Source of the DNA: Monosiga brevicollis MX1
Taxonomy: Eukaryota; Opisthokonta; Choanoflagellata; Craspedida; Salpingoecidae
Direction: 5' to 3'
DNA: 64,000 nucleotides
Assembly (NCBI RefSeq): GCF_000002865.3
Contig: NW_001865059.1
Span: 193,204 to 257,203 of the forward strand
The notes below the pieces were generated by a model, which did no database searches, had not been told where the DNA came from, and worked only from the letters and a program-made list of their open reading frames with translations. Within the stretch, counting starts at the first letter, position 1. Every line of letters starts with the position of its first letter. A program made the translations under genes and the position numbers. Shown here in pieces: positions 23,005 through 34,876 of the stretch.

Positions 23005-26000
23005 TTAGACTTGGCTGGTAGGCAGTCGCAAGCGCGTGCCGAGCACGGAGCGCGTGTTCTCGGCATAGTAGTAGACCAGGTCTCGCTTGGCCTTGAATGT
23101 TTTATCGCTGTGCGCCAAAGCAACTATGATCGATATGAGCGCAGCCAAATTGTGAGTGTAGGGGGACTTGAGAGCCCGATGCACCCCTGCTTTGTCCACG
23201 TAGTGGCTGACGTGTGTCATCATCAGACCAGCTGGTCTGATGATGTGTGTGCCACATGCTATTCTTGCGAGATGGCACTTACTGCGGTTATCCTTACGCC
23301 GGACCACCTCAACTGATCGCAGTTTCCAGTTCTTGTCGCGATAGGTCAGAGTCGCCACATGACCTTTGTGCTTGGATTGATGCATTACAAAGGCGCCGGT
23401 TTCGTACGGCACGCGGTTCTGTCGGGCAAAAGATGTGGCGTCAATGTGCCAGACGGAAGGTACACTTTCCAGCAGTCTTGGCTCTCGACCCCAGGCTACG
23501 ATGCGGCATTTAGCAAGAAGCAAACTCAAAGGACGCACCTTGACTTCGTTTTTGGTGTAATCCATCTGAAGCCAGGAATAGTCCTCGTCAATGATCACCA
23601 TGGACGAGCGACGTTTTGACTGCATAGCATGCCATCGCACACAAAAGGCAAAAAAAGTGAAGTGAGATCAGAGCATTAACACGACAAAGCCGTATCCTGC
23701 TCGTGCACCCACCTCGGATCGGCTGCGAGGACGCGTTGGCAAGGTGTCATCGGCCGAGCGACGCGTTTGGGTGTATTCAGTAGACTTGCGAGGGCGGGTT
23801 TGGGTCCCTTCATTGGCCTTGCGCTGCCGGGTCTGAGTGCCCTCGGACACCTGGCGTGAGTACCGGCGAGGCTCTTCCTCGTACACGCGATAGGCGCCAT
23901 TTGCGCGCGAATGTCGATGGCCACCATGGTGGCGGTGATGTTCATGATGGTGATGGTAGTGGCTGCGATTTTCGCCGTGGCTTCCCCGACCCCCGTGACC
24001 CAGGCTGTCGTAGCCGCGGCTTGACCGGCCTTGACTCTTATGGCCGTAGTCATCATGTTCAGGCCGCGAGTAGCGGCCAGAGCTGAGGCGGCTCTCGTGG
24101 CGCCCTGCATAGCCACGGTCAGCATGAGACCTGCGCTGGCTTTGATATCGGCTCCTGCGATGGCGGCGACGGCGTTCGTTGTCGTAGCGACGGCGGCGCT
24201 CAGCCTCATCGCTGGAAACTGAAGACAAGGAAGAGTTGCTGCCGTAGCGGCGGTGCCCACGTGAGTCGGATGACTCGTGGTGTCGGGAATGCGAGGACGA
24301 ATGCCCGCCGTGGTGGTGATGGTGGCGATGGTGACGTTGGTGATAATGCTTTCGGCCGTCGGAGTTGTGTTGACTATTTGAAGAGGGAGCCGGCAGGGCC
24401 AGCTGATTGCGGCGCAGGGTGCGAGACGAGGCCTGGGGCTCATCATTGGCGAAGAACACCGTATTGTTGAAATCCAGCGTGCCCGAGTTCTGCAAAATGG
24501 CCCGCGACATGCGTCTTTGCTTGTCAATGGTCAGTGTTTCCTCGCGGTGCTGTGCCATTGATGTGGGGTAAGCAAGCTACCCAAGAGCAATATGCCAGAT
24601 ACATATAGAATGAGGAGGGCCAGGAGCACAGTCTTTGTAAGCAGGCCGGCTAGATGGGCGAGGGGACCGACCTGCATATTGCTTTGGCCACGCTGCATGT
24701 GACTGCTTTGCTGTTGTTGCTGCTGCTGGTTAAACATGTTGCTCTGCTGAGCCGATTGCAGCTGTAAGACCGAGTCAAACTGTCGCAGACAACACTTGAG
24801 CACCGCTTGGTACTGTGAGTAATATGCCTAAGCGCCAGAAACACAAGGTGGTGGTCGTGAGATAAATCACTAAAAGTCTGCCTGTCTGTCATTGCTCGCA
24901 ATGTTGCCCGTTGTTGCCCGCCCATGGGTTTCAACGTACCACCATGTCGTGCAGGGTAGAGAAGGTCTGAGAGGTGTGCCGACGCAGTGAAAAGCCCTCC
25001 TCGTGCATCACAATCAGCTCCTGTTCAACCATGCCCTGAAAGATGTAACACAGCACAAGACTAGCTTGGGCGTGGTCACTGGGGCGCACAATGAAGGTGC
25101 CATCTGGCTTGTCATAGATGAGCGAGAGGGCATCCTGCTCGCGCAAGCCAGTCACGATCCAAGGAGCTGTCTCGCGCAGAAAGCCCGTGACAGGACCGTT
25201 GGCGTCGGTTTCATAGGTGTACACGTCTTCTTGAGTGCGGGCCGAACGGTCGCCCACCATCGACACTGCGCCCATGGTCAGACGGCGGGAGGAGGCTCGC
25301 TCCTGCGCATCTTCACACAGAAGCACGGGTAAGACTCGCTTGTGCTGCGAATGAAAATCCTGTGGGCGTCAGAAAAAAAAAGGGGAGGGGGGGGGAAAGC
25401 GGTGTTTAGCATGTGCATAGCGCATGGGTCGGTTTGGCCCGAGCATGTGAGGCATTGTGAAATTTCGGCAAAGCTCGTACCACAAGAGAGCGCACATCCG
25501 GGAAAATACGCTGATCGTCGATCATCAAATGCAAGCCAATCTCGTTGTCCCGCTCGTCAATGTCAACGACAATGAGCTCATGCAAAATGCGATCCCCATT
25601 GACAAAGCTCAGCACCATGCACTCGGGAACTCGCTGGGATGAGCGAATGACAAAGGCCCCGTCCTCGCGGTTGGCAATCGTGTCCAATGCTGCCTCTCGC
25701 GAATGGGGGTGCAACATGAGCCAAGGATAGCGACGCGTGCCGAGAATCCCACTTCCCGGCTGTAGGTCGTTTTGAGACGACTCACGCCGCATGTCGGCGC
25801 TATGCACAGGCCCGCTCGGGCGGGGGTTAGGGGATGCATTGGGGGATGCACCAGAGGTGGGGGCCACGGCGATGGGCACGGTCAGGTGATGTAGCAGGTT
25901 TTCCTGGCTCGGGTCGCGATGATAGTTGATAAGTACGTCCAAACTAGCAAAAACGGTGTTGGAGTCTCGCACAACAAAGCCGTCCTCGATGGTATCAACC

Positions 26001-29000
26001 AGTGCGTGGTGTGTTTCGTTCTCAGCTGCGTAGGAGATGACATGGGCATTGGTGGTTGTCGAACGGCGGACCAAGAACACGCCATCGGGCTGGCCATCAA
26101 GGCGGGTCTCGGCTTCTTCTCGTGACATGTTGGGGTGAAACCAGTCATCCGTTTGCAGGGGCTCCAATTCGGCACCGGGACCGGACGAGGCTTCGTCGCG
26201 CCGAGACAGAGGCTCGTGCTTTGGCGTGGGTTCGGCATCCTCACTCAGCAGCTCACCAAGTGGACAGCGCAACCCGCGCTGGCTCGAAGAGGAATAGTAG
26301 TCGACAAAGGCTTGAAGGGTTTGGAAGCGAGCCTCGTGGTCTCGCAGACCAATGCCTGTCTCCACAGCATCCATGTGAGCATGCTCCACTTGGCCCCCGC
26401 ATGCATAGGAGAGCACCCAAGCCGCCTCCTCTGAGCCGTCACGAATGGCAAAAGTCCCATCGGGCTTGTTGACCAGTAATTGCTCGGCACGCTCGCGATC
26501 CAGATCCGGGTAGAGCCACGCCTCTGCTTCTAAAGGGTTTCGCAACGCATCAGCCACAGTTGCACGCCCACGTGTCGAGCAGAGGAGCTTCAAAGCGGGC
26601 AATTCACCACACGTTACAAGGATGTGACTCGAAAACGTACCAGCTTCCATCGCCAAAATGGGCACCTCCTGAGCGGCATCGCGGTACAAATTGAATGCAA
26701 GATCATTGCTCGGCACAAACGAGTAAAAGTCAATCAGGTCCATAAAGGTAGCAAACACGTATTTGCTTGACATGATGCGCACGCCCTGTTCTTCGTTTTG
26801 AATGAAGTATTTGCCAATGTCCGACTATCGACGCATGCGCATGAGATTGAGTTTCAACCGTTTGGCCGGCCAGGGGATGCAGCAAGTGTAAGGTCTCCTG
26901 CCAAAAACAAATGAAACAAACAGCACAAACGGAAAATCTCCCAACCAGATGGACTGGACATACCCCGCGCAGAATCTGCAGGCAAAAGTCTTTCGACCCA
27001 TTCTTGGGATGCAACAGGAAGGAGCCAACGGGGCGAGTTTGCAAGGTTTGCACATCCTCAATCGACGGGGTGAAGTTGAGATACCAAGGCATGCGTTCAT
27101 GACGAAAGGGATCTGTTTCTGGTGACAACAGAGGCGGCTGTTCCTGATCCTCGTGGTAGGCGCTGTGGTAGGCCACCAGTTCGCTGAGTGTCTTGGCAAT
27201 GTACGTGGTGCCTTCCAGCTGGATGCCTGAGTCTACTGGCTTGATGGCCAGATCAACATTGGCGCCGTCTTGGAGGACTTCAAGCATCAGCTCGCCGTGG
27301 CGCTGGGGATTTTCACACACGACAAAGGCACCATCTGGTGCCTCAGAGTCGTCCAAGTCTGTCAGAGCCTACATGTATTGCAAAAAATTGGTGTCAGGCG
27401 ATTCGCCACATTTGATTAAGCAAAGCATCAAGGCACACACGCGAGTGGGTGAGAGATCAGGGTGCTTGGTAACTGTTCTGTTGAAGCTGGGCTGGGCGGG
27501 ATGAAGCGAGATGTGCTCAACCTAATCAGGAACGTACAGCAACATGGTCTGTCCCAAAGTACCAGGTGGCGGTCATGGCAAAGGGGTCCACGTAGTCCAA
27601 GTTGAGGGAGTCGGCTGCTGAAACACCAGAGGTCATGGTGTTGGCTGCACGCTTGACGCGGCAATGAAACAGATCCTTGGCGCGTTCAATTTCGCCTTCA
27701 AGGCCATGGGGGGCTGCAAGGGCTTGCAGATCCGCCGTGGAGGCGTTGGCAAATGTGGCACCCGTCATGGTCTCGGTGGCTAGAACGGCGCTGAGCTCGG
27801 GCAGACTCACGTGCTCAAACCAAGCACGGAGGTCGGCATTGTCCCAGGCATTTTGACTCTTCATCTGGCCATCGGACATGCGCCGCTGCCATCCTAAAGC
27901 ATCACCCATCCAGCAGAATTCGCCAATGGCTGGCTCCTTGAGCTCACTCAGCCTACCAGCCACACGTAGTTTGGTTGCGACCATCAACTTGAGAGGCAAC
28001 GCAGCAACGGCATAATTCAGAAACAGTATTGGGTCTACGTTCACGAGTGTCAAGCGGCAGCCAAACCTGTTGGCCAAATGCGGGTGTGTCTCGCGCAGGC
28101 TGGCCAGAATCTGGTCGGTCATTTTGTAGACTTCCTCGTTGGTATCAGCATCAAATACCCGCAGGCGGCCCTGTGGCAAATGACAACAAAGCGTTGTTGG
28201 CTTGATGAATGAAGGCAAACGACAGAGTTTTTTAAAACTTTGAGCAACGCAGGTCGGCGGTGCCAAAGGCAGTGCATAAACTTACATTGGTTTCGCGTAC
28301 GTAGAATGTTTGGCGATGGCGTTCGACAAACAGCGGGAGTGTGATGCGCTGTAACAGCAACGGTGCAGGGGAGTCTTTTTATGAGTTTTCGGCGAGGAAA
28401 ACAAGGCAGGGGCAGGGGCAGGGGCAGGGGCATGGTCGTGAAACGTACGCCTCGATCGAGAGCGTCGCGTTCAGCGATGAACTCGTCGGCTTCCCGTTGC
28501 ATCATGCCAAATCGCTCTTGCAGCATTTGCGGGGTCAGCTCGGCAAGAACGAGGCCGTCAACTTTTTGCCGGGCAAAAGCATGCCTATTGCCAAAGGCAC
28601 AGGTGTCAAGACAAGAGTCCGCGGCAATGAGCGGAAACGGTGGGGCATGGGATCCGTTGCCTCATTCAGGGAAAAGAAGGAAATGACATCAAAACAAAGC
28701 AGGGGATCCAAGGCAACAAACTTGTATTGATCAAAATGGATGGTCTCCAACCAAGCGCAAACGTCGGCGATGCGCATGGGTTGGCCCACGTTGGCCTCGC
28801 CCTCCCGGGGGATGACAGCTGCGTTGCGGCTGTCCAAGAGCTGAATGCTCAGGTCTCGTGCGCTTTCCCTGTTGGCCAAAAAGAGAGAAAGGTTGAGTGG
28901 GCGAGGTATTGTGCCGTCAAGAGAGAATGGGGGTGTGCCATTGCTGCGGCGAACAAGCAAAAAAGCGCGATGAAGGCGACCAAGCACGCAACGCACTGGT

Positions 29001-29933
29001 AGGCCGCAATGAGAGCAGAGAGGGTGGGGAAGACATTCAAGCTTCCCGAGATTCGAATGTCATTGTCGGTGAGTGCCAACGGGTACGAGTTGACGTTGCC
29101 ATCATGGCTATTATCAGGAGCAATGGGATAGGGCATCAAGTTGAACGACGGTCAGCACGTGATGGCGTCAAAGTTGAAGGAGGGGGTGGCTGCTGGCCAT
29201 GACAATGGACGGCACGACTCACTTGACCAACAAAACAACTTCCTGCTTGGTGTACTGGACAGCGAAGCCTCCATCAGCGTTGGGAACCAGCTCAATGACC
29301 TAGTGCGGTGCATGAAGAGGTGAGGTGGGATAAAAGAGGGCATGGGCCTGCCATGTGTGTGTGGGCAGCGCAGATGGCGTACTTCATCTGTGTTGCTGGT
29401 AGGATGGAACCAATCCGCTTGCCACGCGGCGTTGTCAATGACGTTCTATCAAGATGCAAACGTGAGAGGTCGTGCAGGAGCGGGGGCCATCGGCGCCGGT
29501 CAAGGCTGACTCAATTGCATTGCATGTGGTTATTGTGTGAAGCGGAGGGTGAACGTACGTTCATTTGGGGAGAGTCTTGGTGGATGGCTTCGTCGAAGAA
29601 GCCCGAGCTCTGCTTTTGGCGCAGGTAATTGCGTACGTCCGTGGCCATGGGGTCGTTGCTTTGGGCGCGAGCAGAGTTGGAACGGCCCTGCTGAGCAACA
29701 AACTGATGAATCTTCTCCTGCATTGATGGGACGGCGGGTGTGTGAAGTTGGATGAGGGAACAACGCCCAATGCATGCAACTGCTACGGGCGAGGTCAAGG
29801 GCTGGGCAAAGCTTACCACGGGACCAGCGGCACTTTGAGAGCTGGTGGTGAAGGCAGCGCGATTCTCTTGTGGTTTGGGCGTGACAAGGGTTATGTTGGG
29901 ATCGTCGTCGCGAGCCGGCCGCGGGGCGGCCAT
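23005..29933 (-). CDS. Giant adaptor with eight SH2 and two SAM domains
   Basis: Eighteen exons were joined by phase, from 29817-29933 (MAAPRPARDDD) to 23005-23123, about 1690 residues. Order with rough positions: SH2-1 (105-175, WFHPTSNTDE), SAM-1 (205-270, VCAWLETIHFDQYKHAF), an unassigned stretch, SAM-2 (405-470, AWFEHVSLPELSAVL), then SH2-2 to SH2-7 (495-1235), a Gln run, a His/Arg/Ser-rich region with an 11-residue repeat (EGTQTRQRKAN), and SH2-8 at the C-terminus. SH2 domains bind phosphotyrosine through an Arg in FLVR. It is present in SH2-4, 5, 6 and 7 (FAIR, FLVR, FVIR, FIVR) and replaced in SH2-1, 2, 3 and 8 (FAVQ, FVVC, FLLH, FVMH). Likely a cytoplasmic phosphotyrosine scaffold that may oligomerise through SAM. 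One junction (26825-26858) implies an improbably short 34-nt intron or a sequencing error. The gene could start further upstream, or be two genes. Confidence 0.8.
23713..24576 (-). other. His/Arg/Ser-rich exon with 11-residue tandem repeats
   Basis: One 864-base exon of the eight-SH2 protein encodes about 288 residues. It includes HHRHHHHHGGHSSSH-type histidine clusters and RRRRYDN/RRHRRSR basic clusters. Near its end lie three tandem copies of an 11-residue unit beginning EGTQTR, EGTQTR and EYTQTR. This is a disordered linker between SH2-7 and SH2-8; tyrosines within it (SRGYDSL, AYRVYEEEP) are candidate phosphorylation sites. Confidence 0.75.
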
Positions 29934-31049
29934 GTTCGAGGCGCTGCTGTTTCGGAACGCGGGTGCGAAAGCAAGGGTGGAGGCGCCACAAAAAACAGAA
30001 GACTGGCGGACACCCTCAAAGCTGAGGGCGAGAAATGGCAGGGGGTAGATGCGATGAGCGATCGAAGCGCAACGGGTCCGTATGACGACAGACTCTTGCG
30101 CCTAGACAAGAGCAGCTACCGGGGTTGGAGCTCTCGACCGGCGACAAAGGACGAACCTCGAGTTTGAGGGGACGCAAATGGCGCAAAAAGGCCCGGCCGA
30201 GCTGCAGTTGAGCTACAACGAGGCAACGTTGTCCAGATGAGAGGTGGAGGAGGAGGGCGAGGCGTTGGGCTGGCGCAGGGAGTTTTAGTGGTGGGGCCAG
30301 GGGGTGGGCTGGTACGGCGGCTGTAGCTTGTCGTTGTCCTGACAATGGCGTTGCCTGTGTCAACGACGTCGATGCCAGGCAACGCCAGCCTTCCGAGCAG
30401 AGTCACGTACTTGAGAGACGAAAAAGACAATGAACTGAAAGTGAATCCAGCTCAGTTGCAAACACCAAGTAATAGCAAAAGGCGACCAAGCCAGTGGCTC
30501 ATGGCGCCTTAATCAAGGAGACGCTCAATTTGAGATACAGGTTGCAGGGCAGCCGTGTCGGGGCATCGGCAACCCCCGCCTGCCATCCCATGCATACATG
30601 CACGCAATCAGTCGCGGTGACAGAAAATGATGACAATGATTGTCATCATGCCATGATCTCTCAAATCTCACTTCCTTCGCCTACAGACCCTTCTTGCAAG
30701 TCTGACAATTGTGTGTGTGTTAGTTGTTGTGTTGTTGTGGGAACTTGGAGGGTGTTGTGTGTGTTGCATGGCCTTTACACTTGTTGTTGTGACTTTTGTG
30801 TGTGTGTGTGTGTGTGTGTGTTTGATCTCTCTCACGAAAAGCATGACAAACTTGCAGGGCCTCCCCTTCTCTGCTAATTCACCTTGCGAGTGGGTGTATC
30901 TCTGGCGGTAGTAAGCAGAGGTGTTGTATTTTCTCGACCGCCTGATCACCACAGCCTCGCCCCTCTGCCTTTGCGCCTCAGCTCCAGCTTCTCTCTCTCT
31001 GTCTGTCTCTCTCTCTCTCGCTCTCTTCCCTCTCTCTCTCTCCGGCACG
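29934..31049. promoter_or_regulatory. Divergent region, multi-SH2 gene / thiolase
   Basis: Head-to-head spacer. It contains TCTGACAAT at 30701-30709, a GT-rich stretch at 30709-30730, a GT repeat at about 30797-30822 and a CT-rich leader at about 30985-31045 immediately before the thiolase ATG. A further 5' exon of the SH2 gene may lie around 29934-30430 but I cannot support one. Confidence 0.45.
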
Positions 31050-33156
31050 ATGGCCAGCAAGCGCGGTGTCAACGTCCTGAGCAAGGCCGTCTACATTGTG
31101 GCAGCCAAGCGTACGCCCTGCGGTGCGTTTGGTGGTTCCTTCAAGGATCTGACCGCGACCCAGCTTGCGACCGTCGCCACCAAGGATGCGCTGGCCAGTG
31201 GCAACGTCGACCCCTCTCTCATTGACACGATCCACGTTGGCAACGTATGTGAATCACTCGACGTTGAATGGCAGTGTGCCCCGCTCGTTTCCTGCCAGGG
31301 TGTTTCGCCGGTCCATGGTCGTCCCATGGTCGGCGCATCCGAGGCTCTCTGCCAATTCTTGACTTCTTTCTGTTGAGCTGAAACGGGGAAAGGTGCTGTG
31401 GCGCTGTTGAATGGCGCTGCCACGCACACGCATGCACGTGCTGACCACCACTCTTGCTTGTTTTTCGCTCTGCCTGATTTTTGGCTCGTTTGGTGCCTTG
31501 ACCGATGCTCAGGTTCAGCAGACCTCGACCGATGCCTCGTACATGGCGCGCCACATTGGTCTGCACGCTGGCTGCAACATCGAGACCCCGGCCCTGACCC
31601 TCAACCGCCTCTGCGGCAGTGGTTTTGAAGCCGTCGCTCAAGCCGCTCGGTACGACGGTCATGTGATGATGATGAGCATCAACAAATGTTTTTGTTGATG
31701 TTTTTTGTATCTGGCTTTGGCCACCGCCGTGCGTGTGTGGGTGTGGGTGTGCATGTGCGTGTGTGGGCAACCTGGCTCACCTCTATCCTTGTCATTCTCT
31801 AGTGACATTGTGCTTGGCGAGGCCGGCGTCAGCTTGGCTGGTGAGTCCTGCTCCGCTAGGCTTTCCACACCTCCTTCCCATCCCACCTGCCCTATTTTCT
31901 CTTCCTCACGCACACCATCGGTTCCATTAGGTGGTGCCGAGAACATGAGCCAGGCCCCCTATGCCGTGCGCAACATCCGCTTTGGTACCAAGCTGGTTCG
32001 TTCTCGTGCCGGTCGATGCTCCAGCTCGCAGCTTGCATGTCGTGTGTTTTTTTTTTTTTCTTTCTTTTTTTCCTCCCTTAAATGATGCTCACACTTTGGT
32101 TTTGACGCGTGCACAATGACAGGGCACCAGTCCTCAAATGGAGGATACGCTCTGGGCTGGTCTGACGGACCAATACTGCAACACCCCCATGGGCGTGACT
32201 GCGGAGAACTTGGCCGAGGATTACGCCATCACTCGTGACGACTGTGATGCCTTTGCTCTGCGTAGCCAGCAGCTCTGGGGCAAGGCCCACGAGGCCGGCA
32301 TCTTCTCTCGTGAGATGGCCCCCGTGGAAGTTCAGAAGCGCCGCAAGACGGTTGTCGTTGATACGGACGAGCACCCCCGCCCGGAGACTCGCCTCGAGGA
32401 CCTGGCCAAGCTGCCCACCGTCTTCAAGAAGTCGGGTGTCGTCACGGCTGGCGGCAGCTCGGGCATTTGCGATGGTGGTGCTGCCCTCATCCTCGCCGAT
32501 GAGGACTCGGTCAAGGCGCACGGCCTCACACCCCTGGCTCGCGTTGTCGGCTACTCGACGGCTGGCGTGCCCCCCACGGTATGCCTGATGCTTTCCCATT
32601 GCGCTTGCCACTAACCACTTGCATCTCGCCGGGCGGGAATGGATCCGATTCTCGGCAACGCTCATGCCGTCCCTCTGCCTTGTGTTCTGATCTTCTTCTT
32701 CGTCTTGGCCTTGTTTGCAGCACATGGGTATCGGCCCTGTTCCGGCCACCGAGAAGCTCCTTGCGGCCGCGGGTCGTACCATTGCTGACGTTGACCAGGT
32801 GGAAATCAATGAGGCCTTTGGCGCTCAGTGCTTGGCTGTGGCCAAGGCCCTCAACATTGATCACAGCAAGTTGAACATTCACGGTGGTGCCATCGCCATT
32901 GGCCATCCCCTGGGCATGTCTGGTGCTCGCATCCTGACCCACCTTGCCCACTGCCTCGCCAACGACGACAACACCAAGCTGGCTCTTGGCACTGCTTGCA
33001 TCGGTGGCGGCCAGGTGCGTTTGAGCGTTGATTCGACTTGTGGAAGCCCCGGGCACGTGCGTTGGCGATCCCATAGCCTCATGTCTCCTCACATTCTCCC
33101 AATTTGCGCGCTGATTGGCATCGCAGGGTATTGCCGTGCTCCTGGAGAAGGCATAA
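31050..33156 (+). CDS. ACAA2: Acetyl-CoA acyltransferase (3-ketoacyl-CoA thiolase), mitochondrial type
   Basis: Seven exons join in phase: 31050-31244, 31513-31649, 31803-31840, 31931-31995, 32123-32578, 32721-33014 and 33127-33156, giving 404 residues, the usual thiolase length. The nucleophilic Cys lies in [11 protein letters not shown], the catalytic His in [16 protein letters not shown], the second active Cys in ACIGGGQGIAV, with NEAFGAQ between. [20 protein letters not shown] at the N-terminus is typical of ACAA2. It cleaves 3-ketoacyl-CoA to acetyl-CoA in fatty-acid beta-oxidation, or condenses acetyl-CoA. The first residues ([12 protein letters not shown]) are a weak presequence, as in animal ACAA2. 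A CT-rich 5' leader ends five bases before the ATG. The last exon is only ten codons including the stop. Confidence 0.92.
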
Positions 33157-34876
33157 ACTCGGCTCGTCCATCCTGCACCCCTTTACTTTTGCTTTTGCGT
33201 GCCCGGGCTGGTTTCTTCCCCTCCCAGAACGTTTTTTTCATTTGATCTGTGGCATTCCAAAATTGAAGCTCCAAAGCTGGACCCGCATCACCAGCATAGT
33301 AGCCCAATCCACACCGCCAACACGGGATATCATCAATCCCCCATTCCCGTTCTGCTCTTGTTGGCGTACGCGGGCTTGACAAGAAAGCACGCACATCGGT
33401 TCTTCATGGCCACGCGAGGATCACTGCCAGAAAACAACTCGGAGCAAATCCACCCCATGAGTCAAGACGGAAGCAAGTCCATCTACACCCGGCTCAGCGC
33501 AACCAAAGCCATGACCGCGTCCAACATCACGTGCCTGATACACACACACACACACACACACACGGAAATGTCAGACACACCATGCGTCGCTACCAAGTGT
33601 AACTTGAATGGGCTTGCCGCTGCAAATGTTTGATGGCGACGGGCGGCGACGATGACCGGCGGCGGCGAGCGGCGAGCGGCGATGGTCGGAGTAATGGGCA
33701 GGGCGGGGTGAATGGTAGCTGGAATAAAGATCGAGGGGTGGAGGCTCGAATAGGGTATCGGTGAGGCTTGAATGGATGGACGAGATCAAGCTGCTCAAAG
33801 TCAAGCTGATCGTGTGACACGTTGGTCTTTTGCACATGCACTCGGCTTGGACTTTTGGCTTAAGCCCTCTTTCTCCACTTCTCTACAGCTTTTGCTAATT
33901 TGATCCTCATCTCTGTTTTTACCTTTGTTTCAACTTGAGATAAAGTGAACGAATATCGACAGCCTCTGGCTCTGAGTCAGTGCTTGTGTGCCTCTCTCGT
34001 TCAATTTTTCTGTGCGCGTAAGTGTGTGTGTGCGTGTGTGTGTTCGCGTGCAATTCGGCAGCCGGTGGCGCGCATGTGGCAAAGTGCAACCGGTGTTGCA
34101 AGGCGTAAGGATGGACATGAAGATGGAGGGCATCATCAGCGCCCGGAGAGGAAAGATGTTGTGGCGGGAGCCCTGGCCTTTGAGACGAGAAGATGCAAGG
34201 GATGGGCACACACAGTGACTGGCTGGTCCATGCAGTCCTGCAGAGCGCTACACCGCTCGCTCTGCTCGTCGGCGTTCAAATGTCCTCCCGCTGGCGAGGA
34301 TGACATGATTCCTTCTGCATGCATGCGTGTGGAAAGGCCCCTTCTTTGTTGTGGTGCTGGTGGCGGTGTCCGGTGTTCCTCCTCTTTCAATGCGTCTGCC
34401 ACTGCACAGCCACGCTCATTCTCAACGATTCGGTCTTAATGGCTCCGTGTGCCACGTCGCGATAGATCTCCGTCACAACGCCGCCAGCCCCGTCTCTTGT
34501 AGACAAGACAATCTAGATTTCGGCCTAATAGCTACGGCCGGCTTGTCTGCCGCCCTCTTAGTGGCCTCTAAGCTTCTTCTGCTTGCTCTGGTTGTTGCAA
34601 GTGAGTGCTCTCATCTCGACCTCATCCCGGTCTTGCCGGCACAGTTGTTGGTCGGTGCCCCTTGGATCGCTCGTGTTTATGGCTCCTGGGGCCCGCCTCT
34701 GTCCGACAGAGGGGGTCTGGGATTCGAGGATCTTGCGTGCCGGCTTCTGAGTTTGGCTGACACCCAACAAGACAGCCTCTACACCATGCTGTGCACTCAC
34801 GCCCGCTCCTCTCCGTGCAGCTGTTGCAGACTTTTGAGGCGCTCAGGTGCTTCCTTGTTCTCCCGGTACCAGGGCC
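33157..34876. other. Large intergenic region without a supported gene
   Basis: About 1.7 kb between two + strand genes. It contains a CA repeat (33540-33563) followed by AATGTCAGA (33567-33575), a GGCGGCGAGCGGCGAGCGG stretch near 33657-33680 and a GTGTGTGTGCGTGTGTG run near 34022. Open frames on either strand lack domains and paired splice sites. Confidence 0.5.

Noticed and set aside
24531-24671. Apparent membrane segment after the Gln-rich exon of the giant SH2 protein
   Set aside because: A GT donor at the end of the Gln-rich exon and an AG acceptor before the next exon keep phase, so the hydrophobic stretch is intronic.
33445-34441. Possible genes in the thiolase-scaffold spacer
   Set aside because: Open frames are short, cross CA and GT runs and show no domain or splice continuity.
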